DNA of 64,000 nucleotides from Trogon surrucura. Taxonomy: Eukaryota > Chordata > Aves > Trogoniformes > Trogonidae. Shown in pieces: positions 1-13,482 of the stretch. Position numbers and translations under genes: made by a program. Position 1 is the first letter of the stretch, and each line of letters begins with the position of its first letter. The notes under the pieces were generated by a model, which saw only the letters and a program-made list of their open reading frames with translations, was not told the origin of the DNA and did not search any database. The stretch is from assembly GCA_020746105.1 (NCBI GenBank), contig CM036618.1, positions 40,829,014 to 40,893,013 on the forward strand. The letters are read 5' to 3'.

Positions 1-3000
1 GATATTGTAACAGGCAGTTATTCTGTACGTAGAATGAGATACTTACGGCTCTAAGACAGTGATGTAGTGTAGAGAAATACAGCCTCGGTGTGATGGCAGG
101 AGCCTTGAGAAGTGGAAAAACAGGATGTAACAGGGAGGGATGCAGGTGTGGGATGATAAGAGATAAGGCACTCCTCTGGCACCAGAGACCTCATGGCTAT
201 AAATAGTTCTCTGATGGACAGATAAAGAAGCACAGATCTGAACGAAACTGGTTGCAGGGGTAGCAAAGGAAATAAATAAACAGAATATTCTTGCTGTGAA
301 AGGTATATCTGAGGTCCAGGGAACTCTTACAATTCTCTGGGCATCATCAGTGTAGAGTGGCACTAGAAACGAGAGGACAAGTGCAGAGCCCTCCTCCATG
401 GACCTCCAGTTGGACATGGGGAGTAAGACCTCTGCGAGAGGGCAACCCACTTGTACCTGGAACTGACAGGTGGTGCCAACTTACAGGAAAAATATCAAGG
501 TCTCAAGGTCATTTTGCACTTTACTGTGAAGATGTGCAAAAATAAGGACGTACTACCAATAGCATCAGCATAGCACAGTAACATAGAGCATAGTATTTAC
601 ATTCTTGCCACTGGGAGAATGCAGGGGGTGTAAGTTGAAGTTGAGGATACACTTAGTAATTCATACTTTTCTGTGTAAGCTAAGTGTATGCATAGGTTTA
701 CAAGCTATGATGTGTTAGTTTCTTATGTGATGCTACAGATTGTTTACAAAATGCTCTGCAAACATCTTCTGTTATCAGTCTGTCAACATCTGTTTCAGAG
801 ACGTTTCTGTAAATGAGTACTTCCTGTTACTGCTTTTTCTGATTTCCCTCTGCGAAGGGGAAAGGTGATGATATGTTTATCTCTGATATCAAAAGAGATT
901 TAATCTACCAATTCAGAAATGCTCAGCACCCATGAACTAATCCTGCTGACTGGTTTGTTACACTGTGTGATTTACAGCAGACCTGCTGTACAACTGTAGC
1001 AAATGTGTGTTGTCCACTTCAAGACCCATTCTTTCATGTTGTTGATGAACAGTCTGTGCTGACTCATCCCTGGATCTGACCATCATCCAAAAAAAGGAGT
1101 GATGTACAACAAATCTCAGATCTTGATTTCTCGTGTGCTTGCATTTCATGTTACTCTAAGGATGTTCCCTCACTGTAGTAGTATTATCCTTAAATGGATG
1201 TCAGGAAAAGGCTGGTGTTATAGTTAAGGTGGGTAGGTAATTTTCACAGATATTGTTGTGGTTATCCCAACAATCTGCATTTGTTTCAAGCAACCAGCCA
1301 AACATCACTCTGATGCCTGGCTCAGAGCAAGGCAGGACCTATGGTATTGTAATTCAGGGAGTTCCCCCTTGTGGGGAGATCCGGAGGGTGAGAAGCAGCC
1401 TTGGATGGAAGACTCCATGGCTCAAGAATCTAAATCTCTACCTGTAGTCCCTGAATGAGAGCAATGCAGCTCTTCAAAGCTTAGAGCTGTTGTTTTTCTC
1501 CATGTACATGAGTCCTGCAGTTTCATGATGGCCTAAGGCAATCTAACTGCAGGATGTTACTCTCCCTTCTATCTCAGTGCGTGTTTCCATCACCTCTCTT
1601 GTGTGAGCTCTAGCACTGGTTGAGGCATGCCTCAATAAGTCTTCTCTTCCGTAGAATCAGTTCCTAGTCAGATCACCAAGTGAATCCAACTCATTCCCCA
1701 AGGTAATGGCTTCCAAACCCAATGTAGTAGAAGTACACCCATTCAGTAGCTCTGCACTCTTTGACCACTTTGTCGTGGTCATGGGGCTACACCAGTGGAC
1801 AGATGTGCCTCTTCCATCTGTACGAGGTTGACAGAAGATGATGCGAACTAGAAATGCAGGATGAGAGTCTTCATCACAGCCATTGGAATGACTGAAGCCT
1901 AATTTTCTGCAAATTTCTACCTCACAAAGCCTGTTCCCTTTCATTACACTAACCCCAGATTGCCTATGTTCCCTCCCACAGTTCCACTGTTTTCTCACTT
2001 TATGAAGGTAATGGTGCTCTTTTGGTTACTTAGCCGAGAGGATTTAAAGAATGCCAAATATTATTTTATTAAATGAACCTGGCGAGAACATGGAGGATGG
2101 CAATGAGTTGTTGTGGTACAACTGCTTCCACTCTAGCACATTGAAAAAACCAGCTGCATTTCACACTATTTTGTGAGGTTTTGGAGGGTGCTTGTATTGC
2201 AGGCACTACAGTAATGAATGTGTTCCTAAAAGGAGAAGGTTGGATAAAATGTCTCAAATAAGCTCAACTCCATTTTTGCCATATGAAGTTCTTAATCAAA
2301 TTAGCCTGTGGAGAAACTTGAGGTAACTTTACAGCAAAGTCACGGGTAAGCCTAATTTGATCACATTCCTGCTATGCATTTTCTCCAGGAACTGACACTG
2401 ATATTATGTTACGATTCTATTTTAACGTTTTGTAAAATGTATGCCCTAACTTATTTTTCTCATCCCCATAATAATACACTGGGCCCACCTGTAATGTGTA
2501 GAGGCAGCCGAGGGAGTGATCTCTAGAGTTACATTTGGGATTATTGTTTTAAATTTCAAGGTGATATACTCCTCTACTCACACTGGGGAGGGGGAGCAGG
2601 TCTTTGTTCCTAAATAGAGGGACAGCATAACTCATCTGCAACTAATCCCAGGCTGTAGAGATCAGGGGGAAGGTCTGGAGCAAGGATGTCTTATCCGTGG
2701 TGGAAGATGATCGGGATGGAAAATACTGAAGCAAACCAGATAGACAAAGGACAACCAATCCACTCATTAAGTTTTTTCCAAAACGCCAGGGCTTTCAGCT
2801 CATTATGTTAATGTATATTGAAAGAGAAATCAGCTTACCTGAATATGGATACTTAAAGCAACTTGGGAGCTAATTAACAGTTCATCAAATTTCCCTGCCT
2901 TGGGGACAGCAACATTTATCAGAGGGGCAGGGTAGGTGCCTGGGGAAGGTATCAAGGTTAACTAGTTTTTTTCTCATGTTGCTGTATTATATCATATGAG

Positions 3001-6000
3001 ACCTTAGGTTCTCCAGCTTCCTCTTGTTTTTCAGTCTGATCATCTGCAATCTGCAGGAATATTGCTGCTGTTATTTTGCTAAAACAGCCATGGGCTGCAC
3101 AACTTGACAGCTGTAGCAATGTGAATTGTTTCTGTTTCTGGTTTTTTTTGTTTGGTTGGTTTTTTTGTTGTGATTTTTTTTTTTTTCTTTCCAGAATACT
3201 ACATTAAAGGATTAATAGGTTTCCTAACCTCATATAAGAAATTATGACAAATGCATTGTTTTAGCTTATGTGACAATATATCTCTTTGTGGTTTCCCAAA
3301 AGAGGAGCCAAATTCATCTCTGGTATAATTTCAGAGCAATAAGCTTTGACTAGACATGATTTTTTCCCCAGACGCCTGGCCATTTAAAATTATTTTCTTT
3401 ATTTCTTCTACCTCCATTTATGCAAATTAGTTCTCTTACATGTTGCATTTTCCCTCAGCTAGTGTTACAGAAGGCTAACATTCTTTGATCTGCTACCTAT
3501 CTTTTTAAATGAAAGCAGATGGCTCTTACCACAACAGATAGCATACATTTTACCACGAGGATATGTAATGAAGTCTGTTTCCTTTTGACATTGCTAGGCA
3601 AGCTTGGTAAGGGTGAAGAGGTCTATGGAAGAGATATAACCATTATTTCAAATTTAAAGACAACTTTTCATAAAATGGAAAGCTGAAGAAATTGGACCCA
3701 ATTCCCACTGCAAGAGCAAAGGGCTGCAACAGCTAATGAGTTTTTTTCCTTGGGCATTGTTTTTGCAGAAGCTGCCTATCAATTAAGCACGGTAAGAGGA
3801 TACATTAAAGCCTTGAAGTGTCATCTTGGAATTGAATGGATGTGAAACAACAGGAGTCGACTCTGATCAGCAGCAATCCATTTCTAATCAAAAACTCATC
3901 CTGCTCTCCTTAAAGCTAATTACAAGTGAACAGTGCAGCTCCCTGTCTGGAAAACAGAACTCTACCTTTCATCAGTGAAGATTTGCCTCTTGCTCTTGAA
4001 GTTACAACATAGTTTTATTTCGTAATACGTGACTTTTATACCCTTGAAGCAAAATGCAACAAAAGGTGATTGGACAATGAGATTTTCTTCCTGATTTATT
4101 GAAAGAACAGCATGGCACTACTATAGTATTATTGCTGCTTTTTAAAAAGAATTGTTAAAATTGGCTTCCACCTCTTCATTCTGTTGCGTGTGTGTGGTCT
4201 CCTCTAGGGGGCAATTTAACACAAGCTATACACTTAGGAGATGTATAGCCTGGGAAGTGCTCCATTGTTAATAACAGAGGTGGAAGAATTTATTTCCATT
4301 TAAAAGGCCTGAACAAGATAAAATTGGTTTGTGTGCCTATCTGGCCATAAATGTTTCATAAGGGGCTGCTTAGGCTGCTAAAGTGCAGAAGGGCCTCTGC
4401 TCCCAGGGTCACAGTGGCCTTTTCCAGTCCTGTTGAAGGTCAAATCAAGCTTTCTAAATTTCCTCATTTTCCCAAAGAGAGTCCCTTCAGCACAGGCTTG
4501 GGGACATCATCTGGCTTTTTTTTTTTCCTCCATTGCTTTTTTCATCTTCTACCGGAAAGATAAAAGAAATGCATTACCATGAACAAATCGTTGGTGTTTG
4601 CACTACGGCTGCTTGACTACCCGCATGAGGGTGTTAGAAGCAATCCTGAGCTCATGGCGAGGCCACTGGATGGATGCTCAGGGTGCTCAGGGACATTTCC
4701 CCTTGCCTAGGATGCCACCTGCCTGCCCTCGGGAAGCCGAGTCAGCTCTGTGCCTCAGTTCCCATGAACAGAAAGAGGACAACGAACAGCTACATCTGAT
4801 TAAAATGATGTTTCACAGACCTCACCAGGCTCCTTGGAAGAGGAGTTCTCTAGAGGCTGTTGTCATGGGCCCTACAACAGCAGGAGGTGCCAGTCCTCTT
4901 AATGGAAGGAAATCCATAAATATCAGGACAAGTTAATGATCCTGCTCTCAGAAACAATTTGCAGAAGAAGCGTTAATGACCTTGTAGTGTCACTGTGTTA
5001 ACTGGTTTCAGCCCTGTTAATTTATTTTCTCACTTTTTAAAGTGAAAGTGGATTGTATTTCCATACTTCTTTGACCTTAAGTGCCTTGTATGTTTGAAGG
5101 GGTAATGTATTTTTCTGATCAGATAAATGATGTAAATATTATGTAAGTAAATAAACTCATAACAATATACCTAACCAGAGCTCAGATTGTGCAGAACTGA
5201 GGAGTCATGGTCAGTGTTTTTTTCTTAAAGATAAGAATAACATTCACTAGAGCATACTCTGACTAGTGCTGCAATTAATACTTTGGAAACTTAGGCAGAC
5301 CGTGCTTGAGAAGGCAGCTGAATGCACTCATCGTTCCCTCTGAAATTCCATGTAGGAGTTTTCAAAGCTTGCATTAGATGCTTTTCTGTTCTGTAACTCC
5401 AGTCATGAAACAACACGGGAAAACCAGAGTTGGAGAGTCCCTGTGCTCTCAGCAGGGAGAGTCAGAAAGATTTGTTCAGGCCATCGGTAGCCAGCAAGTA
5501 CACACTGAAGTAGTCTGAAGCATTGACTCAGGTAGCAGAAGCTACAGAAATGTGCAGCCCCTAATATCGCCAAACAGATCTGGAAAATATTTTTGAGCAA
5601 ACTGACTCTTGTCACTAAACAAAGTACAAGATTACCTAGAACATTTAAATTCCTGGATCATGCATTTGAACCTATCACTCATTTTTGTTTTCTATCATTT
5701 AAAATAACTAATGCATCATGTGCCTTAATGAAGGAAAATGAAAGGAAGCAGGGGTAAATATAGTCTGTAATACCGTGCAAAGTGGAACTTCTCTGAGCTG
5801 AAACAGCTTAAGAGAATTTAACACAGACTATTTGAATGCAGTCTTTTAAAGCAGACTAGCATGTAAAATGAAAGGCTGCATCCTAATTTATAATAGCACA
5901 TATTCATTATCTCTATTTTGCTCTTCTTCATACATCAGACCAACCTGAATGTTTGATGGTGAGCCATTCTCCCCTGTGCATTAGCACTTGCATCACCTCA

Positions 6001-6167
6001 TCAAGGCAGAGAAGACCAGTGTCTCATCCTGCAGGGACAATGAACTCTTCAGGAGAATGATGCTTTTCTACTGCCTAAAGCAGATGGAGCACCAGACTCA
6101 AAAACATTGCTAAGCAAGCCCTTCCTTGCAGCCTTTCATGTAAGAAGGGCAGGAAGAGCTGCTGATG
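1..6167. other. non-genic DNA, no gene recognised
   Basis: I see no recognisable gene or young transposon here. The short ORFs in all frames lack domain signatures. Visible landmarks are a T-rich tract around 3138-3192 that ends in a CTTTCCAG acceptor-like sequence, a 23-nt acceptor/donor-bounded segment at 3769-3791, and an 8-bp perfect inverted repeat (GCTATACA at 4225-4232 with its complement at 4242-4249). Composition is AT-rich, consistent with intergenic or intronic avian DNA. Confidence 0.6.
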
Positions 6168-6302
6168 TATCCTTGGAGGTACTCAAAAACTGCTTGGATG
6201 TGGTCCTGGGCTCCTGACTTTAGGTGGCCCTGCTTGAGCATGGGGTTCAACAAGACGACCTTCAGCGGTCCATTCCAACCCCAACAATTCTGTGATTCTG
6301 TG
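6168..6302 (+). mobile_element. CR1 LINE, 3'-terminal fragment
   Basis: The segment begins with the end of CR1 ORF2 (a CCTTGGAGGT...CTGGATGTGGT-type sequence) and continues through the CR1 3' UTR. It ends in tandem ATTCTGTG octamers at about 6287-6302, the hallmark of the avian CR1 3' end. It is heavily 5'-truncated, the normal result of incomplete target-primed reverse transcription, and the tail is diverged, so the copy is not young. Confidence 0.85.
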
Positions 6303-6990
6303 CCTGGTCAATAAGTATTCTGGGATGACACAGCTGTGAGGCAGAGCCTGTTGCTTCATCTTATGTCTGTCACTAAGGAACTGACAAACTGGATGTGCAT
6401 GCATGTGGAGCAGAGCATCATGGTATAATTAGCATTTCTTTGTTGTTTTCTGGGCCACCAGCACGTTTATCCTACTGCATCTGGTTCTGTTGGTTCCATT
6501 TGGCAGAAATAGCACTACTACCTGCCCTTTCAACCCTCCTCCTTACTTTCTCTTTCTTACAGTGTGAGGATCATGTTAGAAGAGCATCATGAACTCTTCC
6601 CTGTTCATTTCCTGGAGGCGGGTAGTGTTGCTATCACAGCAGCAGTCTATAGAATAGAGATGTGCATCCTGGTGAAATAGATCTCTTGAATTGAAAATTT
6701 CCAGCAAAAGGAAAAGCAATCAAGACCACATAACAAGGCTTTGTGTAGTAACCCCCTGGCATTTTAAAAGGTATGCTAAAAGAGGTGAGCACTCATAGGA
6801 AAGTGGGCAGTCTGACCAATCATGGTATTTGGAAGCAAGGCAGAAAAATGTCAAAACTGCAGATTATACATTTGAAGAGACTAGATAATCAAAGAGAGGA
6901 TTGTAATTATTCTAGAAGCACCATTAATTATGTAAATCACAGATTTATTCTAAATGTTACTCATTAATTGACATGAATACTGTTACCTTG
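6303..6990. other. non-genic DNA
   Basis: No gene or repeat family was recognised between the CR1 tail and the ORF pair at 7.0 kb. The sequence is AT-rich with no long frame in either direction. Confidence 0.5.
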
Positions 6991-6993
6991 TAA

Positions 6994-7203
6994 TATTTGG
7001 AGTTAGACCCAACTTTCCGAGCAGCGCAGGCAAAATTGAACTTTGCTGCCCCAATAGACAGGGATAAACTGTTACAGACCCAAATGGGAAGAGGCTGGGG
7101 TAGAGGAAAATGGGCAGAACGTCTGAAAAAGTGGGTTTGCTACGCCCGAGTGACCAGCATCAACAGGAGAGTCACTGATGCCTTCATGAGGGGTCTGCTG
7201 TGA
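6994..7203 (+). other. unidentified short reading frame, upstream member of an overlapping pair
   Basis: An open stretch of 69 sense codons follows an in-frame TAA at 6991 and ends in TGA at 7201-7203. There is no ATG at its start, so as it stands it is a fragment or exon remnant, not a complete gene. The encoded segment is basic and tryptophan-rich (three Trp within about 15 residues, near the motif GRGWGRGKW) and looks more protein-like than the surrounding noise frames. It overlaps the following frame, which ends in a membrane helix. I do not recognise the family. Overlap of the end of one frame with the start of a membrane-protein frame resembles a retroviral pol/env junction, but I see no reverse transcriptase or integrase motif to support that. 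Chance openness is possible. Confidence 0.3.
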
Positions 7204-7427
7204 ATCTGTCTGGAGTCGCCACCACTATACACACTCTCAAGTCTGGCAGCAGTAGCACAACTGAGGTTGACCCTGGCATGGGCAAAAAGGGGAAGAGGAC
7301 CAGCTTCTTTCCTTGTGTGAGCAGCAACTACCATAGACTTCGACCTATTTTGCTTCTAGTAATAGCAATGCTAATTATTCTTCTGACCATCTGGAGATTG
7401 ATAATTGGTGAAGAGGCCTATTGGTAA
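7179..7427 (+). other. unidentified reading frame with one predicted membrane helix
   Basis: This frame is open from just after a TGA at 7176 to TAA at 7425-7427, about 82 codons, in a different phase from the frame it overlaps. It has a Ser/Thr-rich N-terminal half, a basic patch (GKKGKRT) and then a long uninterrupted hydrophobic run of about 20 residues (core LLLVIAMLIILLTIW) followed by a short polar tail. That is a clear single transmembrane segment near the C-terminus. There is no ATG near the start. It could be a remnant of an endogenous viral membrane protein, a terminal exon of an unknown host gene or chance. I cannot assign a family. Confidence 0.3.
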
Positions 7428-10266
7428 CAGCTGTAAAATGCAGCTGGGGAAAATGAGAGGAAAGTGCACTGCTTAAAACTGAGAAACTTAATCCCAAAGC
7501 CTAAGTAGTTCCCGGTGTTAGTGTATTAAGCTTGGTTCACTGGAAGGTTGATGCTCAGTATGACTGCTGAGTTGAGTACCTGAGCCCGCACAGCATAAAT
7601 ATACATCTGGTAAGTTATAATTAAATGCTAGACTCAAATGGAAACTTTTATTTAGATATTAGGTCAAGATCTGGCTTTTCACATACTAATTTTGTTCACT
7701 TTAGCAGTTTCCTTTGAAGCCATTATGTAGTCTAGGATGAGAATAGTATTTCAGAAAGACTTCGGTCTTGATATATGTTGGAAAGTGATGCCTTTCAGAA
7801 ATTTACTGGATTGCTGTTGCAGGTCATATGGTATCTTTAAGCTCAGGACTGTTAGAACCTGAATCTGTTTATTGTGCAGGCATGTTATTACAGCACAGAT
7901 TTCTGTGAGACGGCTCTGAGAAGTGCAGGCTACAGCTCATGAGGCAGAGGATATGATGGAGGGGAAGAAACAACATAGTGTCTTGATCTAATCTTTAATT
8001 TTTTGGGCTCTGTTAGCCCATGCAATTTAGATAGAAAAGGATTAGTTTAATTTAGAACAGCTACCCTAACCTGCAGAGATTTGTCCTCTCCAGGGCTCCT
8101 TTTGGTCACTCTGGTTCTTCTAGCTGCTATATGGGAGATCAAGTCAAGATCTCTTCAACCTGAGGGACATGTAGTGGACTGTTCAGAAACAGGCAGGATT
8201 ATTGGGGCTTTTTTATGGTTTTAAAACTCTACTTTTAAAATATGCTGCAATAATACATGGGTGATGTTTAAAAACCTTGGACCCTTACAGCCACTGATCA
8301 TCCAGTCAGTAATCATCAGAGGTAAAGGAAAGTTTTACATCCCTGAAGTAAGAACTGACTGAACTGGTTGTGAAACTGGTACTTTGGAACTGTGCCAGCA
8401 TTAAAAAGACAGTCACGGCAGCATGTATTATGGCCGTAGTTTGTGACTTTGAGCTTTTTGGCTTTTAATGAAGTTCCTAGTTTATAGGAACTGTCATATC
8501 AAAATCGATCTGTCTGTGTAATTTTCTGTACTACATTGGATGGCTGATCTGGCTTTGACATCGATGCTGCAGAATGAGGCAGACCTTCTGTAACGCTGAT
8601 TGGATATAGTCCTTTGTTTTGGAAATTCTGATCTTTTTTCTGTTTTTCATCTGGCTATACCCTTGAAGAGAAAGTTAGATTTTCTCCCTGTATTTGAATT
8701 CCTGTCACATTTCTCAACACCTCTTGAGGACAGTAGGAATCTGGCTATTGATGTCAGAGGTTTCTCAGTCAGTTCATAGCTGAAACCATTAGTATCTCAC
8801 AGAGCTCAGACTTGGAAATGCTTATGTGCATGATTAAATTTCTTCATGAGTGGAGCTATATGTAAGTATTTGGAGGGTCCGAAGTACTGTCATTCCTTAA
8901 AAACACAGCCAGGATGAATTCCTGCAGAAATGGATGGCATAACGTATTGTTCTGCACGTCATCCGGCTGAATCCAATCTCTGTAGTTTCATGGAGAACCA
9001 CACCAAGCGGATTCAACTCAATAATAGAAGTAAGCATAGTAGTGTACTGGGTTTAATTTGAAATTGAATCCATTAATGATTGCTTAATAACATAGTAAAT
9101 GGCATACCAAATGCAATGCGACACTTTGAATGTATCAAATAAGTGTGGGAAAGCAGCAACACAGGCAAGGTAATAAGCAGCATCCTGGCATTATGTTATG
9201 CTCTCAAGAGTCCACATTTTGGAAAAAGGCTGAGTTATACGGATTTTTGTCTTTTATATGGGAATAGATGACATCAACTTCCAGAGTTATGGAAGTCACC
9301 CAGAAGCAGAATTTCATTTCATATATAGATGAATGGAAAATCTTTGTTAGGTTTCTAAAAGAACAAACTTAGTACTCTTTTTGATTTATAAACCAAATGA
9401 ATTCCAAAGATGAGACCCTCACTACACTTGTCAAAAAGTGTAGTGTTATTCAGATCTATGACTGCAAGTATGAATTTATTAAACCAAACTTCTCTGCCCA
9501 TCAGGTAGTTTTAGCTATGGGGTGAGAACTGGCATATTGAACATTTGAAAGTGAGCGTGATCATTTCACTGTCAGATTGTGACTCACTGTCTGAGAAGGA
9601 AATCATGGCGAGAGTAGGGAAGAAGGCTCAGTGCTCTGCACAGCGATGGATCTCTGTAGAACTATGTGCTGTCATTTGCAGTAACATAATTCTTGTATGT
9701 GAAATCTTCAGTCAGAGTTTTGTTCATACTCAGGATACTTATGGACAGGCTAGCTGAAGGCAAAGGATTGTTGACATTGATTAATCTTCTATATTTATGT
9801 GGACTTTTTAAAGTAGACACATTTATCAATAACTAGATGATAAAGTCTTAAACGTCCTCAGGGCAATTCCCTACTTCAGTAGTTTTTCACACGGTGTCAG
9901 TGATACATAGATACAAAGGATGTGGAATAAACAGTCATCTGGAGATGTAGGGATATTATGACTTTTTCTGACTGATACTTGTATTTCAGGAGCTGACAGA
10001 GATTGCACTTTTGTTTACAGGTGCTGCTCACATCTCTGTTTTCCCAAGATGAAACCAAGCCTCCACCTTACTCAGCTACTAAGTGAAACAGGCAAGAGGA
10101 AAGAAAAGGGAGTGTCGGAGAGATGCCATAGAAGTTTTGGCAAGACTGGTAGGCTCAGCAGTGCTTCTGAGGTGGTCATATCCTCCATCTTATCATCACC
10201 AGCCCTGACAGGTAAAGAAAATTGCAAGGCATCTGCAATATTCTGCTTCTTCCCACTCCCACCAAG
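7428..10266. other. non-genic DNA
   Basis: No gene or transposon was recognised. The only structure worth recording is a perfect 10-bp inverted repeat at 9420-9429/9436-9445 with a 6-nt loop. Short ORFs are at noise level. Confidence 0.5.
9420..9445. repeat. perfect 10-bp hairpin
   Basis: CACTACACTT at 9420-9429 is followed by the loop GTCAAA and then the exact reverse complement AAGTGTAGTG at 9436-9445. The stem is perfectly paired. There is no run of T after it that would suggest a Pol III transcript, and no known element is recognised around it. Confidence 0.7.
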
Positions 10267-10395
10267 TGTCGTGGTGTTGTAGTTTGAGCCTGCCCTGCCG
10301 GGAACAAGAGCTACACAGCTGCTCACTCACCCCCACACACATACCTTGAGGGAGAAAATTCAACCAAAAAAACCCACCCGTGGGCTGCAGTATCC
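10267..10395 (-). mobile_element. possible degraded antisense ERV LTR end
   Basis: The segment starts TGTCGTGG and continues with a GAGCCTGCC...CAGCTGCTCACTCACCC stretch and later AACCCACCCGTGGG. In order, these resemble the antisense U5 end of the same broad avian LTR group seen intact at 35686-36871. Similarity is patchy, there is an apparent small insertion near the start, and I find no polyadenylation signal at the expected distance. The other boundary cannot be placed, and the element might extend through the pyrimidine-rich DNA toward 10.9 kb. Treat as tentative. Confidence 0.3.
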
Positions 10396-13300
10396 TCTGC
10401 TCCAGCACAAGTCCTCCTTGGAGTTGTGGTTCACTTCACACATGTCCTCTGCTCCTGCATGATCTGTCTCTCCTTCCTGGCATGGAGTCCTCCATGTGCT
10501 GCTGCATCTTGGATGTTTTGCCACTGCTGATCTTTTCAGTTGGCAGGCTCTCATCTCACCTCATCTCATCTCCCTGCCATCTCGCTCACCACCAGCCTCC
10601 AGAGAAGCACTCTACTCCAGTGCCTTTCTCACCCCCTTTCTTACCAACCACATTTCGCTCTCCTCTCACCTCTCCCACCTCCAGACAAACTCCCCAACAC
10701 AAAAGACAGAACTAGAGACAACGAGGCAAAGAGACTGGCCCTAAAGGTTTCCCCTCTTAAATACCTTGATCGCAGAGGCACTGACTGGCCTGGCCTTGGC
10801 GAGAGGCAGGTCTGACTTTTTCCTGGGCCTGGGGAAGGGTCTGGATGTTTTGCAAGGAGCCACCAGGCACAGCCCTCCCCCACTACCAAAAAACCTCACC
10901 ATACACAAACCCGTGGCACACACCAAGTGTGTCAGCAACTCATCAACCCCTGTGAGAGCACCAGGCATGCAGTGGGTGCTCTGTTTTAGCAGAGCATTTT
11001 GCAGAAGTTGTCTCTGGTGGTGTTTGCAATCAGATCTCCTCACCCTGTTCCTTACACAAGATGTGCCGTGGCTGGACAGGCAGGCGGGCATCCAGCTGAA
11101 CCCCTGCTGTACGGGAAGCAGCTCCATCAATCATCATTGCTTCAAGCCCCAAGGACATTGCACATTTTTGTTGTGCCCTAATCACACAAAAGAAAAGAAA
11201 TGCAAATATATAACTAAAAGCCTGGTGGATGCTCTGATCCTGAAACTTCTCCTTTGTACTCAGGTGCGCTTAGGTGGGAGTTGCTTGGCACATCAGTTTT
11301 CCCAAAATTCAGGGTTGGGTTTTTTTTGCCTATAATGTTGGTTTGTTTTTTTTTTTTTCCCATCGATTTGCTGTGAACTGTTAAGCTGTCCCTTCTCTCG
11401 AACTGCTCTAGAGGTGCACCATAGACTGACACTTGTAAAAAGTACACTCCTAGGCAAAGTCTTGCTTGTTGCAAATATTCTGTGAGCTTAATAGTATGAC
11501 TTTACTTTTGAATATCAGTTAAAGGTGTTGTGAGTTTCACAATGTGTCTGTCGGTTTGTAAACTACTATGTGACATGAAACTAGGGCCTTTTTTTTGTTT
11601 GTTTGTTTGGTTTTTTTTTAGCAGGTAGCAGGATTTCAGAACTGCAGAGCTAATTTTCTCTAACAGTGTTCTATTCTTAAGAGATAAAACTGGGTTAATT
11701 CTAAGTCTGACTCAATAAAACTGCCCAGATTTCTACACAGCGGACACTCTGTGCAACGCCCTTGTCAACTTTTTGTCTTGCTATATTTGCGGTCTTCAGC
11801 AGACTCCTACTAGGTTTTATGAGACAGTTTTCTTCTGTATTAGCTACTGTGGCACGTGCCTGGCTTCAATACACTATTGCTCCGCAGGCAGGGAAGCGTA
11901 ATACTTCCTATCAGTATATACCCTGCAGCTCTTCTAGGGGTCATTGCTGGAGGTGCCTGGATCACAGATACTTTGAAATTTTTTTTTGCAATGAGTGGGG
12001 AAAAACCATTGTTTTATTGGTGTCCTTGAGGAGAAACTACTGACATACTTTTATGTGAGTCACTCTGGCATTTGTGTGAAGCAGCACAAATCCACTAAAT
12101 TTAAATGAGTTTAATTAACAGCAATTTTATGGGGAGCATTTTAACAGTTATATACTCCATAAATGCTTTACATTTTATTTCATTCCTAATTTGTAAAATA
12201 CTAGAATTCTGGGACTTGGAGTTAAAATTGTCAGCTTAATGTATATGTGCACTATTGTATGTGTGACATCCACGATTTACTTGAGATAATACAGTAATAC
12301 ATTTATATGCACACATGGCCTATTATTCCTATAATTACTTTATCACTTAATTAAATAATGGGAGCTTTTCCCAGATCTCTAATAAATTGATACACCCTTT
12401 CTGAAGTACCCTGTCTGATGTCTGTATTTGGCACTATTTGCTTATTTAAACCCAAAAATATTTCTAAGTCAAATGTGACTAAGACAAACTATCTATTTAT
12501 CATGTCAGCTGAGTGTTTCTTGATTTTTCTGCTGCAAATTTAGCAATCAAATCTTAAGGTGTCAATTCAATAATACATTCCTTTTCACTGAAGCACTCTG
12601 GTCTGTGCTTTTCTTAAAGCAGGGCTAATTTTGAGGTAAAATAAACCAAAGGTGATTCCACTTGTAAGCTGAGCAGTAATACTAGCTGCAATTTTGTACA
12701 TTCACATTCCAAGATATTTTTCTGTGCAAAATTATCTTTGGCATTAGATCAAGGAATGAGATAGATAAGCAAATATTTAAGTGCTCTGCTGAATTAGTGA
12801 CTAAAAAGCACATCTGCTGCTAACATAACAAGTTGACTTTAGTGGGACTACAGCATTATACGGGTCCAAATGAGCCAAACTGTGTGGGCCACTTCAGGTA
12901 TTCCTTCAATACTCTGGAGAAAGATGCCAGTTTTCAATATTCTGTCCAATGTATTGTAACTTTCAAATATTCTATCACTGCCTGATAAAAATAGCACCTG
13001 CAGTTTGGTACCTCTGAAGCATGAATGCAGAACCTGCAAACTGATGAAAGAGCCTGACTTTGTGAAAAGATGTCATGTTAAAAGGAAGTGGGGATGTGAG
13101 AACAAATATCCTCAAAGCAATACTCAGTGGATTATACAGCTTGTCATCTTCCTTGAATTGAATGCCTAGCGTCTGAAATGATGGCGTGCCTTTCTTTTTC
13201 TGGGTTCTTCAGAAAAACAGCTGGTTGAAATACTTCAGATCCTGACTGATGCTGAAGGTGTTTTGTGCTAGTAGGAAAATGCGAGAGTGCAGAGCAATCT

Positions 13301-13482
13301 CTGCCCATGTAGACAGGATGAGCTTGAAGGGTTTGTGTCTTGCTTAGCAACAATGCAACCACTTGAATAGCATAAAGTGTTGAGAGAAGCAACACGGGGC
13401 TGCATAAATGGGGGTTACTGGAACTTTAGTCAGGGCTGGAATATGAGATGCTGAATATTAGTGTAGCCAAGAGCCTGTGCTA
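10396..13482. other. non-genic DNA, pyrimidine-rich at first and AT-rich later
   Basis: 10400-11130 is C+T-rich with CTCATC-type low-complexity repeats near 10550-10600. The asymmetry makes long ORFs on both strands by chance (the longest is at 10766-11335), and none has a domain signature. A TTTG microsatellite-like run lies at about 11595-11630. 12090-12370 is very AT-rich with several TAATTA-type words and could be a conserved regulatory block, but that cannot be judged without alignment. Confidence 0.5.

Noticed and set aside
10766..11335. 189-codon plus-strand ORF, the longest in the window
   Set aside because: It lies in C+T-rich DNA that is also open on the opposite strand. The translation has no domain and low-complexity runs. 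Openness is explained by base skew.
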